Notes: generated by a model from the letters alone, not told the origin. A DNA stretch of 64,000 nucleotides from Pseudomonadota bacterium (GCA_009922615.1 RFVF01000002.1:55701-119700), one strand, 5' to 3'; numbered from the stretch's first letter, positions 23,917 to 33,510 are shown. Translations and numbers: made by a program.

Positions 23917-24465
23917 CTAGCGCCGCTGGCTCAAGATCCATTCCGTCGCCGCTGGCAGGTCATCCACCACGATGGCGCGCGACATTTTATCCGCGTGCTT
24001 CTGTTCCGTCTCTGCGCCGTAGCCCGTGCGCACCAGCAGGCTCTGCTGCACGCCCGCGTTCCAGCCGCATTCCAAATCAATCACCTTGTCGCCGACCATG
24101 AAGCTGCGGCTCAGGTCCACGCCAAATTCGCCCCGCGCATCCAGCAGAAAATCCGGCGCTGGCTTGCGGCCCCGGCTCGGTTGCTCGGGCGATTCCGGGG
24201 CGAAGTAGATTTTGGCGAAGCGCACGCCCAGCGGCGCGAGCAACTCGTTCATCCGCGCGTTCACCGCATGCAAATCCGCCTCCGTGTAGTAGCCGCGCCC
24301 GATGCCCGACTGGTTGGTGACGACGATCAGCAGGAAGCCCGCGTCCTGCAACCGACGAAGCGCCGGCCCCGCGCCCGGAACCAGCTCGAACTGCTCCGGC
24401 TTGCTCAAGTAATGCCGGTCCACGTTGATCGTGCCATCGCGGTCGAGGAAGACGGCGCGTTTCAT
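23917..24465 (-). CDS. gmhB: D-glycero-D-manno-heptose-1,7-bisphosphate 7-phosphatase (HAD family)
   Basis: Dephosphorylates heptose-1,7-bisphosphate in LPS core heptose synthesis. ATG 24465 overlaps the rfaE1 stop by 4 bp; the track's longer start runs into rfaE1. HAD motifs: DRDGTIN (motif I), VTNQSGIGRGYY (II), GRKPAPDFLL (Lys, III) and MVGDKVIDLECG (IV). 182 aa, normal. The usual zinc-binding CPH..C.C loop of GmhB is absent: the region reads APESPEQPSRGRKP with no Cys. Other HAD phosphatases are possible, but linkage to rfaE1 strongly supports gmhB. Confidence 0.9.
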   Translation of the reverse strand: MKRAVFLDRDGTINVDRHYLSKPEQFELVPGAGPALRRLQDAGFLLIVVTNQSGIGRGYYTEADLHAVNARMNELLAPLGVRFAKIYFAPESPEQPSRGRKPAPDFLLDARGEFGVDLSRSFMVGDKVIDLECGWNAGVQQSLLVRTGYGAETEQKHADKMSRAIVVDDLPAATEWILSQRR

Positions 24466-25481
24466 CCTTCTCTCCGAAAACTCTCCGCCAGTTCCGCCGG
24501 CGAAACCGTGGCGGTGCCCACCTTGCCCACGACCACGCCCGCCGCATGGTTGGAAAAGATCGCCGCCTCGACTGGCGACGCGCCCGCCGCAATGGCGAGG
24601 GTGAACGACGCAATCACCGTGTCGCCTGCGCCAGACACGTCGAAAATCTCCCGCGCCACCGTCGGAATGTGAAACGGCTTCTGCCCTCGCTGGCACAGCA
24701 GCATCCCCTGGTCGCCCAGCGTGATGAGCAGCAACGCCGGGTTCAACTCCATCAGCAACGTCTCAGCCACGCGTTGGAGGTTGCCGTCCTTGAGCGGATC
24801 AGCGTTGCGCGTGCCGTCGGAAACACCCGCCAACTCGAAGGCTTCCTTGCGATTCGGCGTGAGCAGCGAGAGGCCCACCAGGCTCAGGTCATGCACGGGT
24901 TTCGGATCAAGGCTCAACCACACGCCGCGCGCACGGCACAACTGCCGCAGCCCATCAAGCAACTCCTGCGTGACCACGCCCTTGCCGTAATCGCACACGA
25001 TCACCGCGTCCGCGCCGCTCAGATTTTTCTCGATGGCCGCGAGCAGCCGCTGCGTATCGCGTTCATCCACCGCGCCGCGCGTCTCACGGTCCACGCGCAC
25101 GATCTGCTGCTGATGCGCGATGATGCGCGTCTTCACGCTTGTCGTGCGGGCGGCGCTGGCCAGCAAACCGGCGCAGGCGATGTCTTGCTCGCCGAGCAGT
25201 GCGCGCAGTTTCTGTGCAGACTCGTCGCGCCCCACGTGCCCCAGCAACTCGGTCGTCGCACCCAGCGTGTGAACGTTGCGCGCTACATTGGCCGCGCCAC
25301 CAGGCATGAAACTCTCCCGGTCAAACTCGACGACCGGCACCGGGGCCTCGGGCGAAATGCGGCCCACATGGCCCCAAATGTATTGGTCCAGCATCACGTC
25401 GCCGACGACGAGCACGCGGGCCTGGGCGCAACCGGCGATCAGTTCTTCAAGCCGGTTTGGAGGAATGATGGGCAACTTCAT
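24462..25481 (-). CDS. rfaE1: D-glycero-beta-D-manno-heptose-7-phosphate kinase
   Basis: PfkB-type kinase that phosphorylates heptose-7-phosphate at C1, the step before GmhB, in ADP-heptose synthesis for LPS. 339 aa matches the kinase-only (HldA/RfaE1) form; the nucleotidyltransferase domain of bifunctional HldE is missing and must be encoded elsewhere. Motifs: VVGDVMLDQYIWGHVGRISPEAPVPV, GGAANVARNVHTLGA, DYGKGVVTQELL, LTPNRKEAFELAG and C-terminal DVSGAGDTVIASFTLAIAAG (PfkB signature 2). Translationally coupled to gmhB. Confidence 0.95.
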   Translation of the reverse strand: MKLPIIPPNRLEELIAGCAQARVLVVGDVMLDQYIWGHVGRISPEAPVPVVEFDRESFMPGGAANVARNVHTLGATTELLGHVGRDESAQKLRALLGEQDIACAGLLASAARTTSVKTRIIAHQQQIVRVDRETRGAVDERDTQRLLAAIEKNLSGADAVIVCDYGKGVVTQELLDGLRQLCRARGVWLSLDPKPVHDLSLVGLSLLTPNRKEAFELAGVSDGTRNADPLKDGNLQRVAETLLMELNPALLLITLGDQGMLLCQRGQKPFHIPTVAREIFDVSGAGDTVIASFTLAIAAGASPVEAAIFSNHAAGVVVGKVGTATVSPAELAESFRREG

Positions 25482-25512
25482 CGGCGTGAGCTTGCGAAGG
25501 ATGTTCGGGCTT

Positions 25513-26301
25513 TCAATGCAAAAACGCAGTCAACGGACTCGTGGCACTGGCGGTGGACTGCGCCGCGCCGAGTCCAATTTCATAGGCCGCGCGGCCGGCC
25601 TCGACCGCTTGTTTGAAGGCGATGGCCATGCGGTTCGCGTCGCTCGCGATGGCGATGGCGGTGTTAACCAGCACGGCGTCCGCACCGAGTTCCATCGCTT
25701 CGGCTGCGTGGCTCGGTGCGCCGATGCCCGCGTCCACGACGACGGGCACGGTGGCCTGCTCGATAATGATGCGGATTTGATCGCGCGTCCGGAGGCCGCG
25801 ATTGGAGCCGATGGGCGAGCCGAGCGGCATGACCGTCGCGCAGCCGACTTCTTGCAGGCGCTTCGCGAGCACAGGGTCGGCGTTGATGTAAGGCAGCACG
25901 GTGAAGCCTTCCTTCACCAAAATTTCCGCCGCGCGAAAAGTTTCGATCGGGTCGGGCAGCAGATACCGCGGGTCGGGATGGATTTCGAGCTTCACCCACT
26001 TCGGCAGGCCGGCGGCGACGGCGAGGCGCGCGAGGCGGACGGCCTCCTCGGCGTTCATTGCGCCGCTGGTGTTGGGCAGGAGTAGATATTTTTTGGGGTC
26101 AATGAATTCGAGGATGTTCGCGAACGGGTCTTTCTTGCCGCTCAAATCCGCGCGGCGCAGCGCCACGGTGACCATCTCCGTGCCGCTGGCCGCCAGCGCA
26201 GCGCGCATCGCGTCGGGCGACGGAAACTTGCCGGTGCCGAGGATGAGCCGCGAACGGAACTCTCGACCGGCGATGACCAACGGGCGGGACGCCAAATTCA
26301 T
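25513..26301 (-). CDS. thiG: Thiazole synthase
   Basis: Forms the thiazole phosphate ring of thiamine from deoxyxylulose phosphate, dehydroglycine and ThiS thiocarboxylate. TIM barrel of 262 aa. Motifs: [51 protein letters not shown] (Schiff-base Lys region), [43 protein letters not shown]. No thiS, thiH or thiF is next to it and no TPP riboswitch is visible in the 54-bp upstream gap. It lies 31 bp upstream of the rfaE1 start on the same strand. Confidence 0.96.
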   Translation of the reverse strand: MNLASRPLVIAGREFRSRLILGTGKFPSPDAMRAALAASGTEMVTVALRRADLSGKKDPFANILEFIDPKKYLLLPNTSGAMNAEEAVRLARLAVAAGLPKWVKLEIHPDPRYLLPDPIETFRAAEILVKEGFTVLPYINADPVLAKRLQEVGCATVMPLGSPIGSNRGLRTRDQIRIIIEQATVPVVVDAGIGAPSHAAEAMELGADAVLVNTAIAIASDANRMAIAFKQAVEAGRAAYEIGLGAAQSTASATSPLTAFLH

Positions 26302-26355
26302 GCGCGGGGAAAGTAGGCGGCGCGGCGCGGCGCGTCCAGCGCGGTCAACAATGAC

Positions 26356-27270
26356 TCAAAGGCCGGCCTGTTTGAAGGCGGGTGCCAAAGCGGCGTGGCA
26401 CTTCTTCGCGGCGACGACAGGATCGTAGCCGGGCTTGCCGAAGACCTGGCCGCTGACTTCCACGCAGACGGAGCCGCTCCAGTTGGCGGCCTTGAGGCGG
26501 CGGAAGTAATCGGCGTAGTCAATCGTCCCTTCGCCTGGCAGCGCGAACTGGAACTTTGCCGCATCGCCGATGGCGTCCTTCACATGGATGAACGCGGTGT
26601 GCGGCAGCAACGCATCGAGCGTCTTGCCGAGGTCGAGGCCGCGCAGTTGGTAGTGGCTGAAATCGTAGGCGGCCTTCACCGCCGGGTTCTTGACATGGTC
26701 CAGCAGCCAGAGCGCGTGCTCGGGCAGGTGCGCGGCGCTGCCGACGTGCGGTTTGATGCAGAGCGTGATTTTGCCCGCAGCGGCGGCCTTGCCCCAATCA
26801 GCGAGGCGCGCGGCCATCTGCGCCTTCACCTTGTCCCACTCGGCGGGCTTGCCGCCCATGACGGTTTCGAGCACGGGCGGCGCGTCCGGCGTGAGGTCAT
26901 GCGCGAGCTGCGCGGCGGCCTGGATGCGTTCCAAGTTCTTCGTATGCGTGGCATCGTCGGCGGTGAGGTGGATGTTGTCCATCAACGCGGCCAGCCGCAG
27001 GCCCAGCCCGGCAAGCTGCGCGCGGAGTTCCTTGCGTTGTGCGGGAGAAAGGAGCTTCGGCTCCGTCGCGTAGCCGGGGTTCAACGCGAACTCTACGTCA
27101 TGGAAACCAATCTCCGCGCAGACGCGCAACGCCTGCTCCACAGGCAGCGTCTTCATCCCGTAAAGGCTGAAGCCGAGACCGACGCGGCGGGCGGGCGCGG
27201 CGGCGGGAAGCGAGCACGCGGCCAACGTGGCGGTCGCAAGAAAGTGGCGGCGGGTGAAGGGGTGGTTCAT
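26356..27270 (-). CDS. Secreted sugar phosphate isomerase/epimerase-type TIM barrel (Tat signal)
   Basis: A 304-aa xylose-isomerase-like TIM barrel. ATG 27270 gives MNHPFTRRHFLATATLAACSLPAAAPA, a twin-arginine signal (TRRHFLA), so it is probably exported folded. Barrel features: GLGFSLYGMKTLPVEQALRVCAEIGFHDVEFAL, LALPGEGTIDYADYFRRLKAANWSG and CVEVSG. Members (PF01261) include epimerases, isomerases and endonuclease IV-like enzymes; the substrate cannot be told. Periplasmic TIM barrels of this type are common in PVC bacteria. Confidence 0.87.
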   Translation of the reverse strand: MNHPFTRRHFLATATLAACSLPAAAPARRVGLGFSLYGMKTLPVEQALRVCAEIGFHDVEFALNPGYATEPKLLSPAQRKELRAQLAGLGLRLAALMDNIHLTADDATHTKNLERIQAAAQLAHDLTPDAPPVLETVMGGKPAEWDKVKAQMAARLADWGKAAAAGKITLCIKPHVGSAAHLPEHALWLLDHVKNPAVKAAYDFSHYQLRGLDLGKTLDALLPHTAFIHVKDAIGDAAKFQFALPGEGTIDYADYFRRLKAANWSGSVCVEVSGQVFGKPGYDPVVAAKKCHAALAPAFKQAGL

Positions 27271-27300
27271 GGCGCTAGGCAACCTGCCATCGGGCTACTT

Positions 27301-28359
27301 TCATGGCTGCAGGAAATAAACAGTTCGCTGTGGCTTCCACGGCTTGAGGTTGAGAGCTTGCTCAATCAGTATCCTTAACTCCTTCGCGCGCTTGAAGTCG
27401 GCAAGGATTTGGTCAGGAGACATTTGGTCAGCCAACGAATTGCGGTCGGCGGCCGCTTGTGGAACGGTCGCTGCTGCCAAACTCCACCACGCGTATGCCT
27501 CCACAATATCCTGATCCAAGCCCTCGCCACGTTGATAGCAATTACCCAGGCTTTTCTGAGCTGCGGCGTAGTTTTGCTCTGCGGCCTTGCGAAACCACTT
27601 CGCCGCTTCCACGTGATTCTGGCCCACGCCCAGGCCCCGTTTTAAGTGGACTCCTAGGTTGTATTGCGCCACGGCCTCACCCTGTTCGGCAGCTCTGCGA
27701 AACCATTCCGCTGCCTTTCCATCATCCTTAGGCCCCACCAAACCCATAGCATAGAATGAGGCAATGGATTGTTGAGCGCCGCTAGAGTTCTTTTCCGCAG
27801 CCAAAAGATACCACTTCAAGGCCTCCGCGTAGTCCTTGTCGACGCCAAAACCACTCGCGTAGCATAATCCTAAGCTTGCTTGAGCCTCAACCATGCCCTG
27901 CTCAGCAGCTTTCCGATACCATTTCACAGCCTCGAAATAATTCTTCCCCACCCCGTAGCCGTCTCGGTAGCAGAAGCCCATACTGTTTTGGGCTTCACCG
28001 AGGTTCTGCTCTGCCGCCTTCCGATACCATTTCACGGCTTCCTCGTAATCTTGTTTCACGCCTCGGCCATAGTGGAAGGCCGTGCCTAAGTTATGTTGGG
28101 CCGGGGCGAAGTTTTGTTCAGCGGCTTTGCGATACCACTTAACTGCTTCCGCCGGGTCCTTGAGCACGCCTAAGCCTTCTAAGAAACAGCCGCCGAGCAT
28201 GAATTGCGCCTTGGGATCGCCTTTCTCGGCCAGGGCTAGGTATTCCAAAAATTGCGTTTTAGGTGCGTCAGTTTGTTGTGCTAAAGTGGTCGGCACAAAG
28301 CACCCGAAATACGAGATCAAAACCACGATCAGCGTGCCAAGGTAGTGAAGTCTGGGCAT
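27301..28359 (-). CDS. Sel1-like repeat protein (exported)
   Basis: A 352-aa protein of about seven 36-residue Sel1 repeats, each carrying (E/K)A(V/L/A)KW(Y/F)RKAAEQ(N/G) followed by A-Q-LG-C(Y/F)-GxGV. ATG 28359 is preferred (signal peptide MPRLHYLGTLIVVLISYFGCF); the track start at 28416 adds 19 residues. Sel1 solenoids act as scaffolds for protein contacts in the periplasm or cell surface. The last repeat degenerates to AYAWWSLAAAT, a common cap. Repeats 2 and 3 are nearly identical in wording, showing recent internal duplication. Confidence 0.9.
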   Translation of the reverse strand: MPRLHYLGTLIVVLISYFGCFVPTTLAQQTDAPKTQFLEYLALAEKGDPKAQFMLGGCFLEGLGVLKDPAEAVKWYRKAAEQNFAPAQHNLGTAFHYGRGVKQDYEEAVKWYRKAAEQNLGEAQNSMGFCYRDGYGVGKNYFEAVKWYRKAAEQGMVEAQASLGLCYASGFGVDKDYAEALKWYLLAAEKNSSGAQQSIASFYAMGLVGPKDDGKAAEWFRRAAEQGEAVAQYNLGVHLKRGLGVGQNHVEAAKWFRKAAEQNYAAAQKSLGNCYQRGEGLDQDIVEAYAWWSLAAATVPQAAADRNSLADQMSPDQILADFKRAKELRILIEQALNLKPWKPQRTVYFLQP

Positions 28360-28437
28360 AGAATAACAACATTTCGAGTTTCGGGCGCGATTCCTAAAAG
28401 GGATAACGAGGCGCATCTTGCGAAGACACTAGTCCTT

Positions 28438-29043
28438 TCACTCCCCCACATACCGCTTGAGCATCGCCATGAACTCCTTCATCAGCCAAGTGTTGTCCAT
28501 CCACACGCGCGAGCAAACAAGGTTGCCGTCCACGACCACGCGCTGGTTCACGTATTTCGCGCCGCCTTGCACCGCGTCCAGTTCGCACTTCGCCACGGTG
28601 GTGACGGTGCGGCCCTTGATGACATCGGCGGCGGTGAGTATCTCGATGCCGTGGCAGACGCTGGCGACGGGCTTGTTCGCCGCGAAGAAGTGCCGCGTGA
28701 TGCGGAGCAGGTCCTGATCGTAGCGGAGATACTCGGGCGCGCGCCCGCCGGAGATGAACAGGCCGCAATACTCCTCCGGCTTCACGTCGCGGAAGGCGAC
28801 GGTGGCGCGGACGTGGTAGGCGGGGCTTTCGCGGGTGATGTCCCACTTGGGTTCGCCCTCGGCGGTGGGCGGAATCTCGTGCAGCACGCCGTGATACAAG
28901 CGCGCTTCCGGCCCGCAGACGACGGCCTCGAAGCCATCCTCCGGCAGGCGGAAGATGGGGTAGAGCGTGTCCATGACTTCCGTGGCATCGCCGATGGGGA
29001 TGAGCACTTTCTTCTTCGGGAGGATGGTTTTCTTTTTGGCCAT
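28438..29043 (-). CDS. DJ-1/PfpI family protein
   Basis: A 201-aa class I glutamine amidotransferase-like protein. ATG 29043 starts MAKKKTILPKKKVLIPIGD; the track ORF extends into the divergent promoter. The nucleophile elbow is SVCHGIEILTAADVIKG and the preceding GLFISGGRAPEYLRYD is the characteristic loop. Family members are proteases, glyoxalase III-type deglycases or chaperones; a specific reaction cannot be assigned. It diverges from xylA. Confidence 0.92.
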   Translation of the reverse strand: MAKKKTILPKKKVLIPIGDATEVMDTLYPIFRLPEDGFEAVVCGPEARLYHGVLHEIPPTAEGEPKWDITRESPAYHVRATVAFRDVKPEEYCGLFISGGRAPEYLRYDQDLLRITRHFFAANKPVASVCHGIEILTAADVIKGRTVTTVAKCELDAVQGGAKYVNQRVVVDGNLVCSRVWMDNTWLMKEFMAMLKRYVGE

Positions 29044-29170
29044 GCGCGGATGACAGCAGAGGCGCGGGCCGGGTGTCAATGAGAGCAACGGGAAACAGAC
29101 TTGCGCCAGCGGAACGATTCCCTTAGCAATCTCGCCGCTCGACGCAGCAAACAAACCAATCATCAACGTC

Positions 29171-30478
29171 ATGCCCGCATTTCCTGACATCGCCAAGATC
29201 GCCTACGAAGGTCCGCAATCGAAGAACCCGCTTGCGTTCAAACACTACGACGCCAACGCGCTCATCGAGGGCAAGACGATGGCCGAGCACCTGCGTTTCT
29301 CGGTCGTTTACTGGCACACGATGTGTGGCAACGGCACGGACATGTTCGGCTGGGGCACGGCGCAGCGTCCGTGGGAAGCGGGCCTGAGCGGCATTGATCT
29401 GGCCAAAGCGCGCGTGCCGGTGTTCTTCGAGATTTGTGAGAAGCTCGGCGCACCTTACTACGCGTTCCACGATCGCGATGTGGCTCCGCACGGCGCGACG
29501 CTCAAGCAGTCCAACCAGTGGCTCGACACCATCGTCAAGCTCCTCAAAGCCCAGCAGAAAAAAACCGGCATCAAGTTGCTGTGGGGCACCGCCCAGCTCT
29601 TCGCCCATCCCCGCTACGCGCACGGTGCCGCCACGAGCTGCGACGCCAACGCCTTCGCCTACGCCACTGCACAGGTGAAGAAAGCCCTCGAAGTCACCCA
29701 CGAGCTAGGCGGCGAAGGCTACACCTTCTGGGGCGGTCGCGAAGGCTACAGCTCCCTCTGGAACACCGACATGAAGCGCGAGCTGGAACACCTCGCCAAG
29801 TTCCTGCACATGGCCGTGGCCTACAAAAAGGAAATTGGCTTCAAGGGCCAGTTCTACATCGAGCCCAAGCCCAAAGAGCCGACCAAGCACCAATACGACA
29901 GCGACGCCGCCGCGTGCCTAAACTTCCTCCGCGAATACGACCTCATCGACCACCTCAAGCTCAACCTCGAGACCAACCACGCCACGCTCGCCGGCCACTC
30001 CATGCAGCATGAGATGGAGGTCGCGGGTGCGGCGGGTGCGCTGGGCTCCATTGACGCCAACACAGGCGACCTGATGCTCGGCTGGGACACGGACCAGTTC
30101 CCGACGGACATTTATCTCACCACGCAGTGCATGTTGAGCGTGCTGAAATACGGCGGTTTCACCACGGGCGGCGTGAACTTCGATGCCAAGGTGCGGCGCG
30201 AGAGCTTCGAGCCGGTGGACCTCTTCCACGCGCACATCGGCGGCATGGATGCCTTCGCGCGCGGTCTCAAGATCGCTGCGGCCATCCGCGCTGATGGGCG
30301 CCTCGACGCCTTCGTGAAGAACCGCTACCGCACTTGGGACAGCGGCATCGGCAAAGACATCGAGAAGGGCAAAATCGGCTTCAAGCAGCTCGAAGCGCAC
30401 GCGCTCAAGTTCGGCGAACCGAAGCTGGAGAGCGGTCGGCAGGAGTTCTTGGAGAACCTGATCAACGAGTTCATCTGA
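29171..30478 (+). CDS. xylA: Xylose isomerase
   Basis: Converts D-xylose to D-xylulose with two divalent metals; cytoplasmic tetramer. 435 aa, normal class II length. Family motifs: [27 protein letters not shown] (catalytic His), [62 protein letters not shown] and [11 protein letters not shown]. No xylulokinase or xylose transporter is next to it, so it stands as a single gene divergent from the DJ-1 gene. Confidence 0.98.
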   Translation: MPAFPDIAKIAYEGPQSKNPLAFKHYDANALIEGKTMAEHLRFSVVYWHTMCGNGTDMFGWGTAQRPWEAGLSGIDLAKARVPVFFEICEKLGAPYYAFHDRDVAPHGATLKQSNQWLDTIVKLLKAQQKKTGIKLLWGTAQLFAHPRYAHGAATSCDANAFAYATAQVKKALEVTHELGGEGYTFWGGREGYSSLWNTDMKRELEHLAKFLHMAVAYKKEIGFKGQFYIEPKPKEPTKHQYDSDAAACLNFLREYDLIDHLKLNLETNHATLAGHSMQHEMEVAGAAGALGSIDANTGDLMLGWDTDQFPTDIYLTTQCMLSVLKYGGFTTGGVNFDAKVRRESFEPVDLFHAHIGGMDAFARGLKIAAAIRADGRLDAFVKNRYRTWDSGIGKDIEKGKIGFKQLEAHALKFGEPKLESGRQEFLENLINEFI

Positions 30479-30486
30479 ACTCACGA

Positions 30487-30505
30487 CACGTTCTCTACGA
30501 ACGTG
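30487..30505 (+). other. Small hairpin after xylA
   Basis: CACGTTC-TCTAC-GAACGTG, a perfect 7-bp stem 9 bp after the xylA stop. No T-run follows, so it may only stabilise the 3' end rather than terminate transcription. Confidence 0.35.
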
Positions 30506-30620
30506 CTCCCAAGCGTGAGCCAAGCAGCGTAGGAGTCCCGCAGCTCAGAGCGAGAATGCGGGGTTACAAGTTCGTTGCTGCTCCGGCCGGGCCGGAGGGT
30601 GCCCATCGGTCGGCGTTGCC

Positions 30621-30998
30621 TCACAACAACCCGCGCTCGTCCAGCTCGTCCTCGTTCAAGCCGAGGTAATGGCCGAGTTCGTGGATGTAGGTGATGTGGA
30701 CTTCGTCGAGGTAGGTTTCCTCGTCGCCCTCCGCGAAATCCCAGAGGTTTTCCAGGAAGAGAATGATTTGCGGGGGCAAGGGCGAAGCGCCGCCATCACC
30801 GTCGGGAAAAGCTTCGCCGACGAACAAGCCCAGCGTGTCCGGCTGCACCACTTCATCGAGCATTTCCTCACTGGGCACGCGTTCATACACGACCGGCAGG
30901 GGCTGGGCACGGACGCGGAGCTCGGCGGGCAATGCGGCCACGGTGGCGCGCACTTCGGTTTGCGCGAGGGACAAAAGCTGGCTCCAGTTATCGGCCAT
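30621..30998 (-). CDS. Zincin-like metallopeptidase family protein
   Basis: A 125-aa protein; ATG 30998 (MADNWSQLLSLAQTEV) is used, as the long track ORF reads out of frame through the regulator gene. The zinc site is THELGHYLGLNEDEL (HExxH), preceded by EVHITYI and an acidic stretch, matching the small zincin family with DUF-type names. Such proteins are small cytosolic metalloproteins of uncertain substrate. It follows the MntR-like gene by 11 bp on the same strand, suggesting joint expression. Confidence 0.88.
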   Translation of the reverse strand: MADNWSQLLSLAQTEVRATVAALPAELRVRAQPLPVVYERVPSEEMLDEVVQPDTLGLFVGEAFPDGDGGASPLPPQIILFLENLWDFAEGDEETYLDEVHITYIHELGHYLGLNEDELDERGLL

Positions 30999-31009
30999 CG
31001 GGGCGGCGG

Positions 31010-31459
31010 TTAGGGACGGCGGGCTTTGCCGCGCGACCTGATGAATTGTTCGAGGATATTGGGGTTTTGCTCGAAGAATTTCGCCAGATCCGCCAAGCAC
31101 GTCACCGTGTCCGGGCTGAGGTGGTGCTCGATGCCTTCGATGTCCGCCTGCTGCGTGGCGGCATCGAGGCCGAAGAGCGAGAAGAAGCGGGAAAGGGTTG
31201 CGTGGCGTTGTTGGATGCGATGCGCCACAGCGCGGCCCTTCTCGGTGAGGATGAGGCCGCGATATTTTTCGTAGTTGAGGTAGCCTTGTTCCGCGAGCTT
31301 CTGGACCATGCTGGTAACACTGGCCTGCTTCACGTTCAGCGAAGACGCGATGTCCACGACGCGGGCGTAGCCCTTGCCCTCCATGAGTTCCAGGATGCGC
31401 TCCAAATAATCCTCGGCGCTCTGGCTGGGACGCGAACTGGCGGACGTGGCGGGCGGCAT
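31010..31459 (-). CDS. mntR: DtxR/MntR-family metal-dependent transcriptional regulator
   Basis: A 149-aa metalloregulator, probably Mn(II)- or Fe(II)-sensing. ATG 31459 (MPPATSASSRPSQSAEDYLERI) fits; the longer track ORF enters the atp promoter region. The winged helix is SAEDYLERILELMEGKGYARVVDIASSLNVKQASVTSMVQKL with the wing LNYEKYRGLILTEKGRAVAHRI; the dimer/metal domain includes ADIEGIEHHLSPDTV. No C-terminal SH3 domain, as in MntR. Divergent from atpB. Confidence 0.9.
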   Translation of the reverse strand: MPPATSASSRPSQSAEDYLERILELMEGKGYARVVDIASSLNVKQASVTSMVQKLAEQGYLNYEKYRGLILTEKGRAVAHRIQQRHATLSRFFSLFGLDAATQQADIEGIEHHLSPDTVTCLADLAKFFEQNPNILEQFIRSRGKARRP

Positions 31460-31703
31460 GGCGGTGCCGTAATAAACCCGGATACGGGCGGAAGGAAAGC
31501 CCCAACTTGAGCCCGTCAACGGGTCGGTGTCCTGTGCTGGTGAACGATTCATTAGGAAACCGCGTGGTGATGATGCGCCCAACTGCAATTTGAGCAGATG
31601 GGCAAAAAACCCCTTGTGAAAGATTTCACGACGCGGCACTCTGCGCCCCGTTTTCGATTCTGCGCGAGAGAAGAAGTGTCTCTGCGCCCGGTGATTTTTG
31701 CGT

Positions 31704-32639
31704 GTGAAAAGTGTGATCAAGTCAGTTTTAGCGGCCACTATGCTCGCTATTGCCTCCCTGACAGGGTGGGCTGCGGATGCTGCGCACGAGACAGCGGGCA
31801 AGGCTGTGGATCACGCGGCGGCACAGGCTCACGACGCTCATGCGGAACATCACGGTCTGCCGCCGGCGGCGGTGAAATTTCATATTGGCCCGCTCATGGT
31901 GACCAATTCCATGATCGTGACTCTGCTGGTCGCCTTGGTCATGGTGATTGTCGCCCAGTTGGCAACACGCAATGTCGAATCTGTCCCCAATGGCATTCAG
32001 AACTTCGTGGAATGGCTCGTGGACGGCATGCACGGCTTCATCTGCACCTTGCTCGGTGAGGACATGGGCAAGCGCACGTTCTGGTTCTTCGGTTCGCTCT
32101 TTTTCTTCATCCTCTTCACCAACTGGGCCGGCTTGATCCCCGGTGTGGGCACGATCACCTACGGTGGCGAACCGATCCTGCGCGGTGGCAACGCCGACCT
32201 GAACACCACCTCGGCCATGGCCGTGTTGTTCACGGTTCTGTGGTTTTACTGGAGTGTTTCGGCACTCGGACCGGGCGGTTTCCTGAAGCATATCTTCGCG
32301 GCGGGCGGCGGCGGGAACAAGGGTTTCATGGGCGTTTTCATGATCGCCGTGTTCTTCTTCGTGGGTGTCATTGAAGTCATTTCCATCGCGTTCCGCCCGG
32401 TGTCCCTGAGCTTCCGTTTGTTCGGCAACGTGTTCGCGGGTGAGAACATCCTCGAATCCATGATGACCATCGTCCCTTGGCTGGGCTGGATCATCCCGCT
32501 GCCGTTTTACTTTTTGGAGTTGCTGGTCGGTATCGTGCAGGCGCTGGTGTTCACCCTTCTGACGGCGGTGTTCACCTCGCTCATGTGCAGTGCACACGGG
32601 CACGAGGAACATGGTCATCACGGCCACGACCACCACTAA
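31704..32639 (+). CDS. atpB: ATP synthase F0 subunit a
   Basis: Stator subunit forming the proton half-channels of F0. Membrane segments are clear, with the conserved SLSFRLFGNVFAGE (essential Arg) and LPFYFLELLVGIVQALVFTLLTAVF. The N-terminus is a signal-like helix followed by a His-rich periplasmic stretch (AEHHG) and the C-terminus is strongly His-rich (HGHEEHGHHGHDHH), which is unusual. The track start at 31698 is TTG; GTG at 31704 (VKSVIKSVLAATML) or 31713 is more likely. First gene of the atp operon; no atpI precedes it. Confidence 0.95.
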   Translation: MKSVIKSVLAATMLAIASLTGWAADAAHETAGKAVDHAAAQAHDAHAEHHGLPPAAVKFHIGPLMVTNSMIVTLLVALVMVIVAQLATRNVESVPNGIQNFVEWLVDGMHGFICTLLGEDMGKRTFWFFGSLFFFILFTNWAGLIPGVGTITYGGEPILRGGNADLNTTSAMAVLFTVLWFYWSVSALGPGGFLKHIFAAGGGGNKGFMGVFMIAVFFFVGVIEVISIAFRPVSLSFRLFGNVFAGENILESMMTIVPWLGWIIPLPFYFLELLVGIVQALVFTLLTAVFTSLMCSAHGHEEHGHHGHDHH

Positions 32640-32705
32640 AGATTTCGGTCGTCAGACGGTGGCAAGACTGCCGGGGCGGCTGGAGAAAAACGAAAGGCAA
32701 ATAGT

Positions 32706-32915
32706 ATGATGCCCATGTTGGCAGAAATGTCCGGTAACCTGCATGTCGGTTTGGCGGCCCTCGGGTCGGCCATCGGCGTGGGTATTATCGGTTTGAAGGC
32801 CGCCGAGGCCACCGGCCGTAACCCCGGTGCCGCGGATCAGATCCGTAACAACGCGATCATCTTCGCCGCTCTGGCGGAAGGCGTCGTGTTCTTCGCGATC
32901 TTCCTGGCCAAGTAA
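32706..32915 (+). CDS. atpE: ATP synthase F0 subunit c
   Basis: Rotor ring proteolipid, 69 aa, two helices joined by the polar loop TGRNPGAADQIRNN. TM1 is GLAALGSAIGVGIIGLKAAEA and TM2 is AIIFAALAEGVVFFAIFLAK with the ion-binding Glu in ALAEGVVF. No extra polar residues typical of sodium-dependent rings are seen, so protons are likely. It follows atpB by 66 bp. Confidence 0.96.
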   Translation: MMPMLAEMSGNLHVGLAALGSAIGVGIIGLKAAEATGRNPGAADQIRNNAIIFAALAEGVVFFAIFLAK

Positions 32916-32970
32916 TGTTGTCCGGGCGCGGGTCAAACCGCGCCCGGCATCCCTTTTTAAGCGCACGCAC

Positions 32971-33510
32971 ATGAACTTCCCCGTCCTTCTTGCCGCCGGT
33001 GACAATCCGCTCAAAGCGGTGGGCGAAACCTTCGGCTGGCACCCCCAGCTGTTTCTCTCCCAGGTCGTCCTGTTCGTCATTCTGGCGTTGGTGCTGAAGA
33101 AATTCGCCTACGCGCCGCTGCTGGCGATGCTCGACAAGCGCAAGGCCCAGATTGCCGAGAGCCTGGAGAACGCCGAAAAGACCCGCAAGGAACTGGCCAA
33201 TGCGCAGGCCAAGTCGCAGGAATTGATCGGTCAGGCCGGTCAGCAGGCCACCAAGATCATCGAGGAAGCCCGCGCCGCCGCCGCCAAGATCGCCGAAATC
33301 GAACGCCAGAAGGCGATTGCTGATGCCGCGACCATCATCGCCAAGGCCAAGCAGGCCAGCGAGGCCGAACTGGCCCGCATGAAGGGCGAGCTGCGTCAGG
33401 AATTTGGCCGCCTCGTGGTGGCCGCCGCCAGCCGCGCGACCGGTGACATCCTCTCGGCCGATCAGAAGGGCCGCCTCGCGGACGATGCCGTTCGCCAGTT
33501 GGCCGCTTAA
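32971..33510 (+). CDS. atpF: ATP synthase F0 subunit b
   Basis: Peripheral stalk subunit, 179 aa. ATG 32971 gives MNFPVLLAAGDNPLKAVGETFGW; the upstream track residues overlap atpE. One N-terminal TM (LFLSQVVLFVILALVLKKF) is followed by a long Ala/Glu/Lys-rich coiled coil (AESLENAEKTRKELANAQAKSQEL, IIEEARAAAAKIAEIER). Standard atp operon position. Confidence 0.95.
   Translation: MNFPVLLAAGDNPLKAVGETFGWHPQLFLSQVVLFVILALVLKKFAYAPLLAMLDKRKAQIAESLENAEKTRKELANAQAKSQELIGQAGQQATKIIEEARAAAAKIAEIERQKAIADAATIIAKAKQASEAELARMKGELRQEFGRLVVAAASRATGDILSADQKGRLADDAVRQLAA

Noticed and set aside
26302-26355. Possible TPP riboswitch before thiG
   Set aside because: Only 54 bp are available and no CUGAGA or ACCUGA core is present.
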